Assembly: GCA_019914945.1 (NCBI GenBank)
Contig: CM034106.1
Coordinates: 10,416,501-10,480,500, forward strand
Length of the DNA: 64,000 nt
Source of the DNA: Typha latifolia
Lineage: Eukaryota; Streptophyta; Magnoliopsida; Poales; Typhaceae
Reading direction: 5' to 3'
In this document: piece after piece, positions 1 to 10,957 of the stretch
Layout of the letters: the number at the start of each line of letters is the position of its first letter
Numbering within the stretch: position 1 is the stretch's first letter
The notes under the pieces: model-generated
What the model saw: the letters and a program-made list of their open reading frames with translations, nothing else
Told to the model about the DNA's origin: nothing
Database searches by the model: none
Made by a program: the position numbers and the translations under genes

Positions 1-312
1 CTGGTCAAGTGTTCACCTACCCTTAACTTCAAAGCATCAAATTCTCTAAAGTGCAATTAACATTACCCTTTGAAAGCAACAAGAATGAAAAGAACCGGAG
101 ACTTGATATTATCTATCGATAATACTTTCACTAACATCATTATGCCAAAAAGTTTACTAACTTAATCATCGGAATTTCTTCTCTCTTCTTGATGGTAAGG
201 TACAAGAAGACAAGATTATGCAATCCCCTATCATCTGAAATTGTAAAGGTGGTTGCCTAAACATGTCATAAAACAAGGATGAAAAGAGAAAGAAGCACCA
301 AGATCTCCAAAC

Positions 313-1443
313 CTTTGCAGCAACAGCAGTCTCCTTCGCAGTTGGCCTATGAATGAGATCCAAAAGCTCCTCCCCTGTCTTTGACTTCTGCATCTCCCTA
401 AAAGTCTTCTTATTTAGTAACAGCTCAAGGTCCTTCAAATCCTCCTCCTCCGACTTTTGCTTAGATTGTCCAGGGCTGAGGCCACCCATAGGTCCACCTG
501 GCCCCATAAAAGGCCGTTGGAGCGGAGCAACACCCATCATCCTCGGCATACCCATTAAGCTCATAACCCTAGGGCCTCCTCTGGACGCAACCATTGGCGA
601 GGCACCTGCTCCGCCAAACATGGGCGACATAAGATGAGATTCCGGAGGATTCATCCACATCTCAGGCGTCGGCCTTGGTATGATCATACCACTGTTATCA
701 GCTCCGGGAGTCGCCGAACCCTGACCCTGGTTACTCCCATCACCTGTACCGGGTTCCAGAGTAGCCGACGGCTGTGAATTATGCGAGGAAGAGGTCTCCG
801 GCAGCTCCTTGAGAAGCTTACTCCGATCAATTCCCCAAACCATCAGCATCGACTTCCCCCCCACAGCGAACTCCTCAAGCTGCACCCCGCCGTTTTCCTC
901 AGCGATCCGCCGCAGCGCCATCTCGACAACGGAAACCGCTCCGATCTCCGTACCAAGCTCGACGAGCGCCGCCCTCTCGGCAGGGGTGGCCGAGGACCGA
1001 TCGCTCTCCAGGCGACGTAGCAAGGCCTTAGAGTCAATCTCAGAGAAGGGCACGAGCTCGAGGAGGCAGACGGCGACCATGGTGCGGACGACGGAGAGGC
1101 GGTCGACGGCGCCGGAGAGATCGGCAGAGGGGCGATCGCCGCGGCGGGGGTCGGGGGAGAGCTTCGGGCGCGTGCGGGGGAGGGAGGCATTGGAATCGAC
1201 AAAGGGGCGGGCGAAGGGTTTGTGGCTATGGTTATGGCTCGTTTTGTGGTTAGGGGTAGGGGTAGGGGTAGGGACAGGGGTAGGGGAGAAGGGGCGGTGG
1301 TTGAAGGCGGAGATGAGGCGGAGGGAGAGATCGAGGGAGGAGACAAAGTCTGGGAGGAGGGAGTGGAGGGAGGAGATGAGGTCGAGCTGGGTTTGGCGGC
1401 GGGATTCGACGGCATCCTCGAGCTGGCGGCGGAGATCCTTCAC
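313..1443 (-). CDS. Conserved plant Pro-rich protein of unknown function, 5' exon (partial)
   Basis: This is the first coding exon of a gene that runs off the left edge. It begins with a basic/coiled segment (KDLRRQLEDAVESRRQTQ), then a Pro/Thr repeat (PTPVPTPTPTP), a conserved-looking helical domain at about residues 110-220 (RLSVVRTMVAVCLLELVPFS onward), and a Gly/Met/Pro-rich region. It ends in a charged motif (DLELLLNKKTFREMQKSK, then LLDLIHRPTAKETA). The open frame continues to 166, but GCAAAG|GTTTGG at 313/312 is a good donor, so I end the exon there; the next exon is not identifiable in 1-312. I recall similar proteins being labelled hydroxyproline-rich glycoprotein family, but the layout does not look like a cell-wall protein and I assign no function. 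There is no in-frame ATG near the start: codon 1 of this frame at 1443 is GTG, and the nearby ATG at 1504 is in another frame (see findings). Confidence 0.72.
1253..1296 (+). repeat. G-rich hexamer repeat (GGGGTA)n, G-quadruplex candidate
   Basis: On the plus strand the unit GGGGTA recurs with one GGGACA variant, followed by GGGG and another GGGG a few bases later. At least five runs of three or more G lie within 44 bases with loops of 2-4 nt. It lies inside the first exon, on the template strand, and encodes the Pro-Thr repeat of the protein. Confidence 0.8.
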
Positions 1444-1512
1444 TGTGGTGAGGTCGTCTCCCCGCTGCTGCCGCCGCCGCCAGCTACGACGTCTTGGGGC
1501 TCCATGATGTGA

Positions 1513-2184
1513 CTTCCGCCGGAGAAGAAGCTCGTTAGGGTTCGTTTTGTGTCGACGTCTTTCTGCTGGTTATATTTTGTTATATACATACGAAATTAAA
1601 CTAATAAATATGTTACCTCTCAAAGTTACAATTGATTTTGTAGTAAATCATGTTAACTTTTTAGTCACGGTTTGTCTTATTTTTTTACCACCCATTTGAC
1701 CTTGTGCAGTTGAATCTTAACCATCAATTTTGAGCATACTATTGATGATCAAACTTTGGCTTATTGTAAACAAGTTCAACCCTATAACAGAGAATAAAAT
1801 ATATCTTCACAACTACATCTTACATTGGAAAATTTTAGGTGATAAATACATTGAGAGAATAAAATATCTTCACAACTATAAACATCTTACATTGGAATCA
1901 AAACAACCATGTAACGAAGATCCCACCAAAAGCGTATCCTTTTAATTGACCAAACAAATACCCCAGCATGCCATCACAGTCACTCTGTACTTATAATTAC
2001 AATATGAAACGAGAAAGTACTATACACATATGACGAGCTAACCAAAATTATATTCTCCGTAATCAAACTAATAAAAGAAGAATGCATATTGCAGAACAAT
2101 CAACTTGTATACTAGTAATCGTTACCAAAATATTATTACTAGCAAACTTTTCCCAAATCATCAGTGAAGATGAGGGAGATACAA
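1513..2184. other. Intergenic, 5' flank of the Pro-rich gene and 3' flank of the WNK gene
   Basis: This AT-rich stretch holds the likely leader and promoter of the first gene near 1513-1570, including a telo-box-like AACCCTAACG on the minus strand, and the likely 3' UTR of the WNK gene up to 2184. I see no coding sequence. A short imperfect repeat (AATAAAATATATCTTCACAA and its variant about 65 bp later) lies near 1793-1880. Confidence 0.5.
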
Positions 2185-5052
2185 CTAAATATCTCTCTTC
2201 CTCAATAGCCACTTCTTTCGTGCACCATCCAAGGCTTCATCCCTCATCTTCAACAGCTCATCAAATCGGCTTTTATACTGAGATTCAATCAATTCAAGCA
2301 CCTTCCTGAGTTCTTCTTGATCTTTTTCAATCAGGGACATTGATGAAGGAACACTCAGCATCTTTGAACTATTAGAAGGCTCACCTTTATATACAATAGG
2401 CACATTTAAGTTTTTTGGATAACAATTCACAGAAATATTGTCTCCCACATTACTAGTTCCTTCCTTAAATCCATCGTCCTCCAAAATCCCAGAGTCAACA
2501 TCAGTCCCATATCCACTTACGCTTTTATAACTGGCAGGCAATTGCACAGATATAGCTGATCCTTGAGACCCTTTGTCCCCATCAGTGCTAGAAATAGAAC
2601 CATAATAAGAATTTGATGTCATTTCAAATGTCCTTTGATATGTGATATCTTCATCTGCTAGAATATGATCAGTACTTGAGCTTGCCATATCTGGTCGCGA
2701 GAAAATAGAATGTTCATACATTGCTTCACAGCACGTTTCATGCATCAAACACTCTCTTTGTGCACTCATTGTCTCATCAGAAGAATGATCAGTTGAAGGC
2801 TTCCAATCAGATACAAACTTCATTATGATAAAGTCTATAAACTTAGCTATAAAAACAGCATCATATTCTGATAATTCTTGATGTTCCACCATTTCATTAG
2901 CGACAGATAATGCAGTATCAGAAGTCAAGTAGAAAGTAAAATGAATGTTCTTTGCCTGACCTGCAAATAAATTAAAATAAGAATGAACCATAAGAAAGTG
3001 ACGACTTGTCATTAAATATATTTTCGTTACCTACCATATGAATTAATAATACGCAAATCAAATGATATTGAGCTGCCATTGTCCTCTCCTTTCAGCCTAA
3101 ACTCATTATTTCTGTTGACTCGTCTAAACTCCATTACTGGTGGTTGATGAGTAACATTATTGCTCATTGTGTTTGTGCCAACTGGAAAGGCCTTGTGATC
3201 AGAGTCTATGTCCATAGATACAGATTCAACAGAAATATTGTCCATTTTTGGTGTAGAAATGGGTGATTGGATACTGTCGACAATAAACTGCTTTGTATTG
3301 CTTGATTGAAGAAATGGATCTTTCAAAAGCTCCTTGGCAGGCAATCTCTCGGAAGCAGAGACCAAACACTTTTCAATAAATTGTTTCACTTCAATATTTG
3401 TTACTTTAGCGAGTGCAGCAGGCTTTATTCCCTAATGAACAATCACAAGAGATCTAGATTAATGAAAAAACAAGAGTAGAATTTTTTTAATTGGTAACTA
3501 TGTTTTAAAAAGCCAATAAGCTTACCGAAGTTACTTTCTTAAAAATTTGAGCTGGATTTTTGCATTCACTGTAAGGATATTCAAGAGTAACCATCTCCAA
3601 CATACACATCCCAAAAGAATATATATCAACTAATTCATTGTATTCTTCCTCGTAAAGCTCAGGGGCCATAAATTCAGGGGTTCCTAAAGACATTTAAACA
3701 AGAACAAGAACTTGTGAAAGGATCTAACTTCATATTACTTAAAGAATATAAACAATGACTAAACATTTTATGAATACTATCAGCAAAGCGTAAAAAGAAA
3801 TTTTAAGAGACAAGAACATGATAAAAAGAAGAAGACAACACAATAAAAATGGAATAGCAACAACATTAGCTGATATGTCCATTAAGTTGTTTGTTCATGC
3901 ACTTTTATATTACAAATACTCAACTTACATTGGAGAAAGTCAAAAGAAATCAGGAAGTGAAAACTGAGAGATAACCAATGTCAATTCTACCTACGACTTC
4001 TATTGAACATGATCTACCATGTTGCACAATAAAATATACTTCACTATCTCAAAAGAAAAAGCAATAAAGAGAGGTGTTCTTCAATAAAACTTGAGACAAG
4101 AGGATAACATAAAAAGGAATTACCAATAACGCTTTGAGCTGTCGGTTGCTGCATCACTATAGCTAGCCCAAGATCTCCAATTTTAACCTCTCCATGGTTC
4201 CCATTAACAAATATATTATCACATTTCAAATCTCTATGAAGAATCGGAGGCTTGTGACAATGTAGGTAGTCCAGACCTCGAAGGATTTGTCTTGCCCAAT
4301 TCTTTATTGCTTTCATGTCAACACATCTATGTCTTCTACGGTACCTACAGTTTTGTAGAGCAAAGGTAAATTTAGCATATTCCAATGCAAGTTAAACGCA
4401 ATGCAATTCGATAACTTACTGTCTTAGGCTTCCCGACGTGAATAGCTCTGTGATGATATTAATTGTTTTCTTCTTATCATCAACCCATGAGTTGTAAAAC
4501 TTGATTATATTATCATGATTGAGAGACTTCAACAAGTGGACTTCGGAGTACAACCTTTCAAGGTTATCTGGAGACTGCAGTACCTCATCTATCCTAACTT
4601 GGTTCCATGCAACCTCAATACCATCAACCTCGTCGAAAGCCTTATAACTATATTAAGCACAAAAAGTTTAAGATGCACATTCCAAAGGGGTCAGAATATT
4701 ATCTCAAAATAAAATCCAACAGAAACAACTTCTACAGGACAATTGGAAAAACAACACAAAGGGTATTTAAACATACACTGTCTTGAATGCTCCCCTTCCC
4801 AAGACCTCGCCATACTGCACATTAAATTAAGGGTGGGAAAAAGTCAACAATTAGCTATAAGAAAATATTTTACAACAAATTAGGGTACATTCTAATTTCA
4901 CCATGCTTGATTAAATTACCACCAATAAAGCAAATAAAACGTACACGAATATAGCGCCCAGTGGGATCAACTTCTACGTAATCCGCATCCGGCGAGCCAA
5001 CGCTACTTTTATTACTGCCTTCTCTTATAAACCCATTTAAAACTGAATCCAT
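2185..5052 (-). CDS. WNK (with-no-lysine) serine/threonine kinase, 641 aa, 7 exons
   Basis: Exons (minus): 5052-4945, 4814-4777, 4647-4420, 4344-4124, 3683-3526, 3431-3035, 2960-2185; all phases join. A TAA lies directly in frame before the ATG. The kinase domain spans about residues 37-300. The glycine loop reads GRGAFKTV, with the catalytic lysine at K47. The usual strand-3 lysine is replaced by Asn64 in EVAWNQV, which is the WNK hallmark. HRDLK lies at 161-165 and DLG (in place of DFG) at 182-184, followed by [17 protein letters not shown]. After the kinase come a WNK autoregulatory-like segment ([20 protein letters not shown]) and a C-terminal coiled stretch ([20 protein letters not shown]). 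Plant WNKs phosphorylate targets in osmotic stress, flowering time and circadian pathways; which paralog this is cannot be decided here. Length is normal for the family. Confidence 0.95.
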
Positions 5053-6148
5053 TTACCAAGAACACAAATTTAAAAAATTAAACCGCGCTGCGTCGAATCG
5101 AAGCCGAGAGAGGAGAAAAAGAAAATGTTATCTCCGAGAGTGCGCGACTTCGAGCTTAATCGAAATCTCGATGCGTCTCTCAGAGAACGATTCCGAGGCG
5201 GCGGAGAAGGGATCGGACGCCGACCGCAAGCGGATCCGACATCCTATAACCTCCGAGGATCCCAGAGCCATAACCCCGTTCCCGATCGCACGACGCCGAC
5301 CCCTCATTCTGGACCCGAATCCGAATTGCGGGAAACCGCCATGGTCCTCTCTTCCTATTTGGTGGGAGAACCCGTGCCCTAGGAAGATAGAAGCGAGAGC
5401 ACCATTACTACTATGGAGGAGAAGAGAGGCAATACGGATGGATCCTATGTACAGGAATTGGGCCAAGACCAAAATCCTAAAATTTTGATGGAAAAAAGAA
5501 GAGAGATTGGTGAGCAGAGAGGAAAAGGTGGAGCGATCTAACAAGTGTTCGGTGGTGGGGACCGGCTATTTTTCGGTTTTCTTCTGGTTTTATTTGCTTT
5601 TTTTTTTTAGCAAAGGTTGTTAATTATGTATTACGCTAAACTTTGCAGAAAATCCCATATATTGTGAGTTTATTCTAAATTCAAACTCTCCATATATCAC
5701 TTTTTCTAAAAAAATTCCTAAATTTTGTAAAAAGAAAATATATTCACTCAATACTTTTGGTTAATTGTAAGGCATAATCCAACCTTAGCATATAAAATCT
5801 AAGGAGTAATATTTAATTCCATTCAAATTTTGAAATTACTATTGTCAATTCAGCTTAAATATAATAATTTTACTCTCGTAAACATATAATTTCCATATTA
5901 ATTTTTCTTTTTAATTATTTTTATGTCAATGACCAATGTGATAGTTTTAGAGTTCAAATTCCAACAATTAATTGAGACTACGTTAAAATTTTACTTCTCT
6001 CAAGATAAAATATTTCTATGTAAATGATATTTAAACTGTCCTCTCAATGATGATATTTGATTACTTCAAACATATGATTACTTAATTATTGTGATGATAG
6101 TGTATAAAAATGGGATATTAGTTGAACTTTTTGTTATAGAAAAAAAAA

Positions 6149-6166
6149 ATATATATATATATATAT
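6149..6166. repeat. (AT)n microsatellite
   Basis: Uninterrupted AT dinucleotide run following a poly-A stretch. Confidence 0.9.
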
Positions 6167-6385
6167 TTAAGACAAATGATAAGGTAAGGTTTGAAAAAAA
6201 AAATTCCAAAATGGCAGAGGTTTTAAAAATTCGTTATAGGAATGGGTGAGACTAAAATTACTCAACTACTAATGTTTAGCAAATCAGGTGCCAGATCATA
6301 TGGCCCGATTGGTATGATTGGTGTTTTCATGGTTTTTTTCAGAAAAGATCGGCGGCCATGTTGTTGGTATTAAGTCAATCTCGTA

Positions 6386-6418
<33 letters not shown>
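6386..6418. repeat. (CT)n(AT)n compound microsatellite
   Basis: A CT run passes directly into a TA run. It lies in the spacer about 1.1 kb upstream of the PPR start codon. Confidence 0.9.
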
Positions 6419-7524
6419 ACTTTATTTAAAAAAAGAAAGCTAATTCTTGGAAGTAAAGGTGTAATAGGCTAATATAATAGCCGGCCAAGTCTGACTTGGT
6501 GTCAAACTCATGTACTTGATTAAATTGCAAATTTCAGTTTTACCCGAGGTGAGATTTTTTATGGACTTAGATTAATTAGAGCACGGGGTTGAGTTCAAAT
6601 ATCTTAATTAGAATTAGATGGGCTAAAACAAGGCAAATGTTGATATAGTTCTAAATAATTTTAAGATTTCTTATAGCTTTGCATTTTTACTTATAGTTTT
6701 GTTTTGTTTTTTCTTTCTTTCTTTGAGGGGGAATGCTTGTAGTTGAGTAACTTTTTTAATAATAATTAAATAGTTGTAAGCATGATACGCATATTGACAA
6801 AAATAGTGACATGGATTTAAAGGGCCTAGACAGACATAGCTTAATGGAGCTCCAAAGTGAAGTTACAATGAGAATCACTGACGTAAACACCGATAAACAC
6901 TACTTATAACCTATTAATATAAAAAGAAGAGATAACAACCTAAATAAACAGCAAAATGGAAGCATGTTAGAGAAAGACAACGATAACAAATCTAAAAGTC
7001 CACAAAAACTCTACATTTTTATTAAAGAATCGTTGTTTCTCACAATCACACCTCCTCCTAGGTTGAGCCACCTTTAGGCTAAAATCAACAAGGAGGACGA
7101 TGCTCAAGCTTCTTATACGAAGAAAGTAGTCCCAACTAAATCTTATCGGACACTAATCTTAAGGCGCGGGTAAGCATGGAAGGGAAAAAGGAAAAAGGAA
7201 AAAGAAATGAGAGATTTGAAAAGAGGGAGGATGGCTTACATGAGAGGAGGAAGGTGTCTTCCCTCTCGTGGAACGGTGTATTTTTTGTTGAGATAGATTT
7301 CCCTATACTTTTATCGATTCTAACCAAATACTATAACCAATGTGGATATTCGTTTACTATCCGCAACCTTATTCACCTTCCACGATCCGATCCGTATCTA
7401 AATCCGTTTTAATCGCAGCTCTGTAGTCGCTGTTATCAGACTCGAGCCACTCGACCATATTATCCTCGGCCGCACCTATCGTCCCACTTTTATCTCTTTC
7501 CTCTCCATCGGCTCATAGAGCGCA

Positions 7525-9403
7525 ATGCAGCTTGGCGTCGTCGTCGATTCCGCTCACCTCCGTTTACTATCCTTCCCCTCCGGCTTGCCCACCTACAATT
7601 TGTTCATATCGAGGAGGGGAGGAGAAAAAAGGCGACATCTTTACTTGGTAATGGCTCGGAAAAGGAGATCCACCTCGGAGGGAAATCTCCATAAGGATCC
7701 GAAACGGGAGCTCTCACGGATTCTGAGGACGGAGGCTGCCGTCATAGGCGTGGAGCGGAAGGCGGTTGGCTCCGCTAAGTCCAGCCGCCTCTGGCCCAGG
7801 GCGGTTCTCGAGGCGCTCGACGTTGCCATCTCCAATAACAGATGGGAATCTGCTCTCGAGGTTAGCAAATTTCTCTTATTGATTGGTTCCGTTTTTAATG
7901 GAAAAAATCGTTCCTTTCTGAGTCTAGTGTGAGTTCTTTCTATTGGGTCCCCAACATTTCTTTGTATTGCAGCACTGATAATTCGAGCTACTTGCTTCGG
8001 AATTCTAAGGATCGGTTGGAATAAATGAATGATTTATCTGTTTGTTGTCATCATGGGAGTCTTTTTCTTTGTCATATGATAAATTCAAACACGAGGCATA
8101 TCGTGGTGTGAAACTTTCAAGTCGAGTTGCTGATCTTTTCTTATCTTTCTAAAAAAGTTGGCCCTATCTTCCCTTTCTCTCTTCGAAGTAGAGGGACCTT
8201 TCTAGATTTTGATGCATTAATTTTGTCTTTGAGTAAATTTACTATGATATGTCTGATTTAGGTTTCCTTAACATATAGATCTTTGGGTTGCTCCGGAAGC
8301 AGAATTGGTATCGACCAAAATCTCAAACTTATGCAAAGCTGTTGACAATGCTTGGAAAGTGCAGGCAGCCGGAACATGCCTGTGCACTCTTCAGAGTCAT
8401 GCTTTCAGAAGGGCATAAACCAACCTTGGATGTTTACACATCACTGATAGGTGCATATGGTCTTAGTGGTCTCTTAGACGAGGCACTTTGTACAATTGCT
8501 GAAATGAAGACTATTTCTGACTGCAAACCAGATGTATACACTTATACGATACTTATTAACTGTTGCAGCAAACTGCGCCGCTTTGATCAGATACCCACAC
8601 TGATTACTGAAATGTCTTACTTGGGCTTAGAATGCAATGTTGTTACTTACAATACAATAATAGATGGATACGGAAAAGCTGGGATGTTTGAAGAAATGGA
8701 GAATTCCCTATCTGATATGCTTGAAAGTGGAAAATACCTGCCCGATGTATATACTATGAACTCTATCATCTCGGCTTATGGAAATTATGGAAGAACATAT
8801 GAAATGGAAAGATGGTATAATGACTTTCAGCTAATGGGTATTGAGGCCGACGTCCAAACTTTCAATATCTTGATCAAGTCTTATGGTAAAGCTGGCATGT
8901 ATGAGAAGATGAGGTCCGTTATGCAATTTATGAAGAAACACTTCATATCCCCCACTGTAGTAACTTTCAATGTCATAATTGAATGCTTTGGAAAAGCTGG
9001 AAATATCGAGAAGATGGAGTACTATTTCCGATTAATGAAAATTCAGGGGGTTAAGCCTAATTCGATCACTTACTGCTCACTAGTCAGTGGATACAGTAAA
9101 GCTGGGTTTCTTGAAAAGGTTCCTGCAATTATTAGGCAGACAGAGAATACTGATGTTATTCTGGATACACCTTTTTTCAATTGTGTAATCAGTGCTTATG
9201 GTCAGGCTGGAGAGGTGAAAATAATGGAAGAAATGTTCTTGCTTATGAAGGAAAAGAAATGTAAACCTGATGACATCACATTCGCTACAATGATTCAAGC
9301 ATACAATGCTCAAGGAATGGATGAAGCTGCTCAGTTGTTGGAGACTGAGATCCCTAGAATTGGAAACAAGTTGCTGGTAGTTATCTACTTATCTTTATAC
9401 TGA
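7525..9403 (+). CDS. P-class pentatricopeptide repeat protein, At5g48730-like, probably chloroplast, 486 aa
   Basis: Two exons: 7525-7860 and 8279-9403 (donor CTCGAG|GTTAGC, acceptor ACATATAG|ATCTTT). The N-terminus (residues 1-45) is rich in Leu, Ser and Arg with no acidic run, as expected for an organelle transit peptide; a second in-frame ATG at 7651 would remove it, so I prefer 7525. About ten consecutive 34-36-residue PPR motifs fill residues 127-477, each with the V-x-T-Y/F-N-x-L/I core (VVTYNTIIDGYGKAGMFEEM, VQTFNILIKSYGKAGMYEKM). Only P motifs are seen; there is no E, DYW or SMR domain. Such proteins bind organelle RNA for stability, splicing or translation. By the PPR code, motif 4 (N5/D35) would favour U and motif 7 (N5/N35) a pyrimidine. 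The end is less certain: AAGTTGCTG|GTAGTT at 9377 could be a donor giving a different C-terminus. Confidence 0.9.
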
Positions 9404-10957
9404 ATCTATGTTCCAATTGGGTTCTGGTGTTGCACATTACCTGCTGAAGATCTTCTAAATTTAGCATGCTTTTTTTTTCCAATGCTTGATTTTATTATAT
9501 TTTTCTAATTTTATTAGCTTCCATGATTCATGTGGATCCTTGGCTTGCTCTCATGGAACTCTATTGGGATATAGGCACCAGATTGTTAGGAATTGATATG
9601 TAAACACATTATGGTCACAAGGAGCACTGGAGCAAGTCATTGTTTGAATCAAACTCATCGGACTCCTATGTCTATCGACACCAGGACAAGCATAGTGATT
9701 CTAAGATGGCTTTCCACATCCTGTAAAGGTTACTTCTTCATCTACCATTTACCTGTCATTCATTTTTTTTCCTGGTTGGCATGCTCAGCTTGTATTTTGT
9801 TTTGTCTTCTCTATTGTTTGTTTTCCGGATATACCGAAAGAAAGAGAATCCACTAGTCACATTTAAATTAGTGCCATTGAGCATTTCTCAATGCCTGTTA
9901 CACTGTTACTTTATTTCTCGATTCCTTTTGTTTCTAGAAGTGTAGTGTTAAGCTGATATCTTAGACTAAAGAGATGTTAATGTTGGCCTGAGATACCAGG
10001 CATGCTAGTGCAACTTTTTCATGGTTCTTGGAAACTTTGGTATATCAAGAGCAGGGGCTTATACTTTGACTTACGAAGCATAGAATAGCTAAAAGATTTC
10101 ATAAAGTGGAGTTAAATGGTTATGAATTATGATTTTCAATATCGTTTTATTTGATTATTGAGGCATTTCTTCTGAATTCTTTCTGAAAGATTCTCTTCTC
10201 AATCAGGAGCTGAATTGCTGCAGGTATGGAGAATTAAATTAGCCCTCTTTGCAAATTGTAGTAGTCTTGTAGAGAATCTTCTGAAAAACACAATTTTTCA
10301 TAGAGTGGAAATCGACTTTACGGTTCCTGATTCACAGGTAGCTGCATTTATTTTATTTATTTATTTTATTTTATTAATTATAACTATGAATCTCATGTGG
10401 TCCTTGTTATCCTGAAGGGCATACTCTGTTCTGGATATTTATCACTGAAAAATAATTGTGACTACATCCTATGCAAATTGTTAGCCCGTTTGGAAACATT
10501 TGATGCTAAGGTTGCATTGGAACTGGAACAATCCATATGATCTCAAGTATCATGCCTTAGGACGAATCTACAGCGCGATTGTCATTCCAATGGCTTCCTT
10601 CCCGGTGGCCGCTGTAACAATGAGGCTTAACAATTGTTTTAAGGACCTTCTGTTTCCAACTGGCTTGGCTGGATTTCGAAGACAAGGATTCTTTGGGGGA
10701 GAAGGGTGCGTCATTTTGATCTCACCCAAGATTGGGAATAAAGTTATTAGGTAACATTCGTGATTTCTCAAGTGCCATGTATTTGTGAAAAACTGTGGAA
10801 CTTACCAACTAAAAGTATCATCTTTAGAAAACAAAAAAGGGTTTACATTCCTCTCTCTACTTTCCGCAAAACAGGAAGAGATGCATCTTAAATCTATAAC
10901 CATCAACTTTCTAATTCAAGCACAGGGATCTCTCTATAGTATAGGTTATACAGGTAT
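9404..10957. other. Convergent 3' flanks of the PPR and UBX genes
   Basis: No recognisable coding sequence. Open frames at 9593-9856, 10215-10415 and 10500-10754 have no family features. The region probably carries the 3' UTR of the PPR gene and, close to 10957, that of the UBX gene. A motif AGCCCGTTTGGAAAC at 10482-10496 resembles ends of some grass Tourist-type elements, but I find no partner end. Confidence 0.4.

Larger units (their letters stand above)
5053..7524. other. Intergenic between divergent WNK and PPR genes
   Basis: 5053-5545 is the GC-richer leader/promoter region of the WNK gene; open frames of 85-138 codons on both strands overlap here but match no family and look fortuitous. 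From 5550 to 7000 the sequence is AT-rich with microsatellites and no gene signal. The 7000-7524 segment contains the probable PPR promoter; open frames of 63 and 78 codons at 7136-7412 are low-complexity (GKKEKGKRNE-like) and I do not call them. Confidence 0.5.

Noticed and set aside
809..1512. Long Arg/Ser-rich and Gly-rich open frames opposite the first gene
   Set aside because: They are antisense or shifted shadows of a GC-rich exon; composition is low-complexity and the minus-strand frame carries the conserved-looking domain.
5125..5544. Overlapping open frames of 85-138 codons on both strands upstream of the WNK gene
   Set aside because: No family features, mutually overlapping, and located where the WNK leader and promoter should be.
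10500..10754. 84-codon plus-strand frame in the PPR/UBX convergent region
   Set aside because: No recognisable domain, no clear splice continuity with the PPR gene, and probably 3' UTR.
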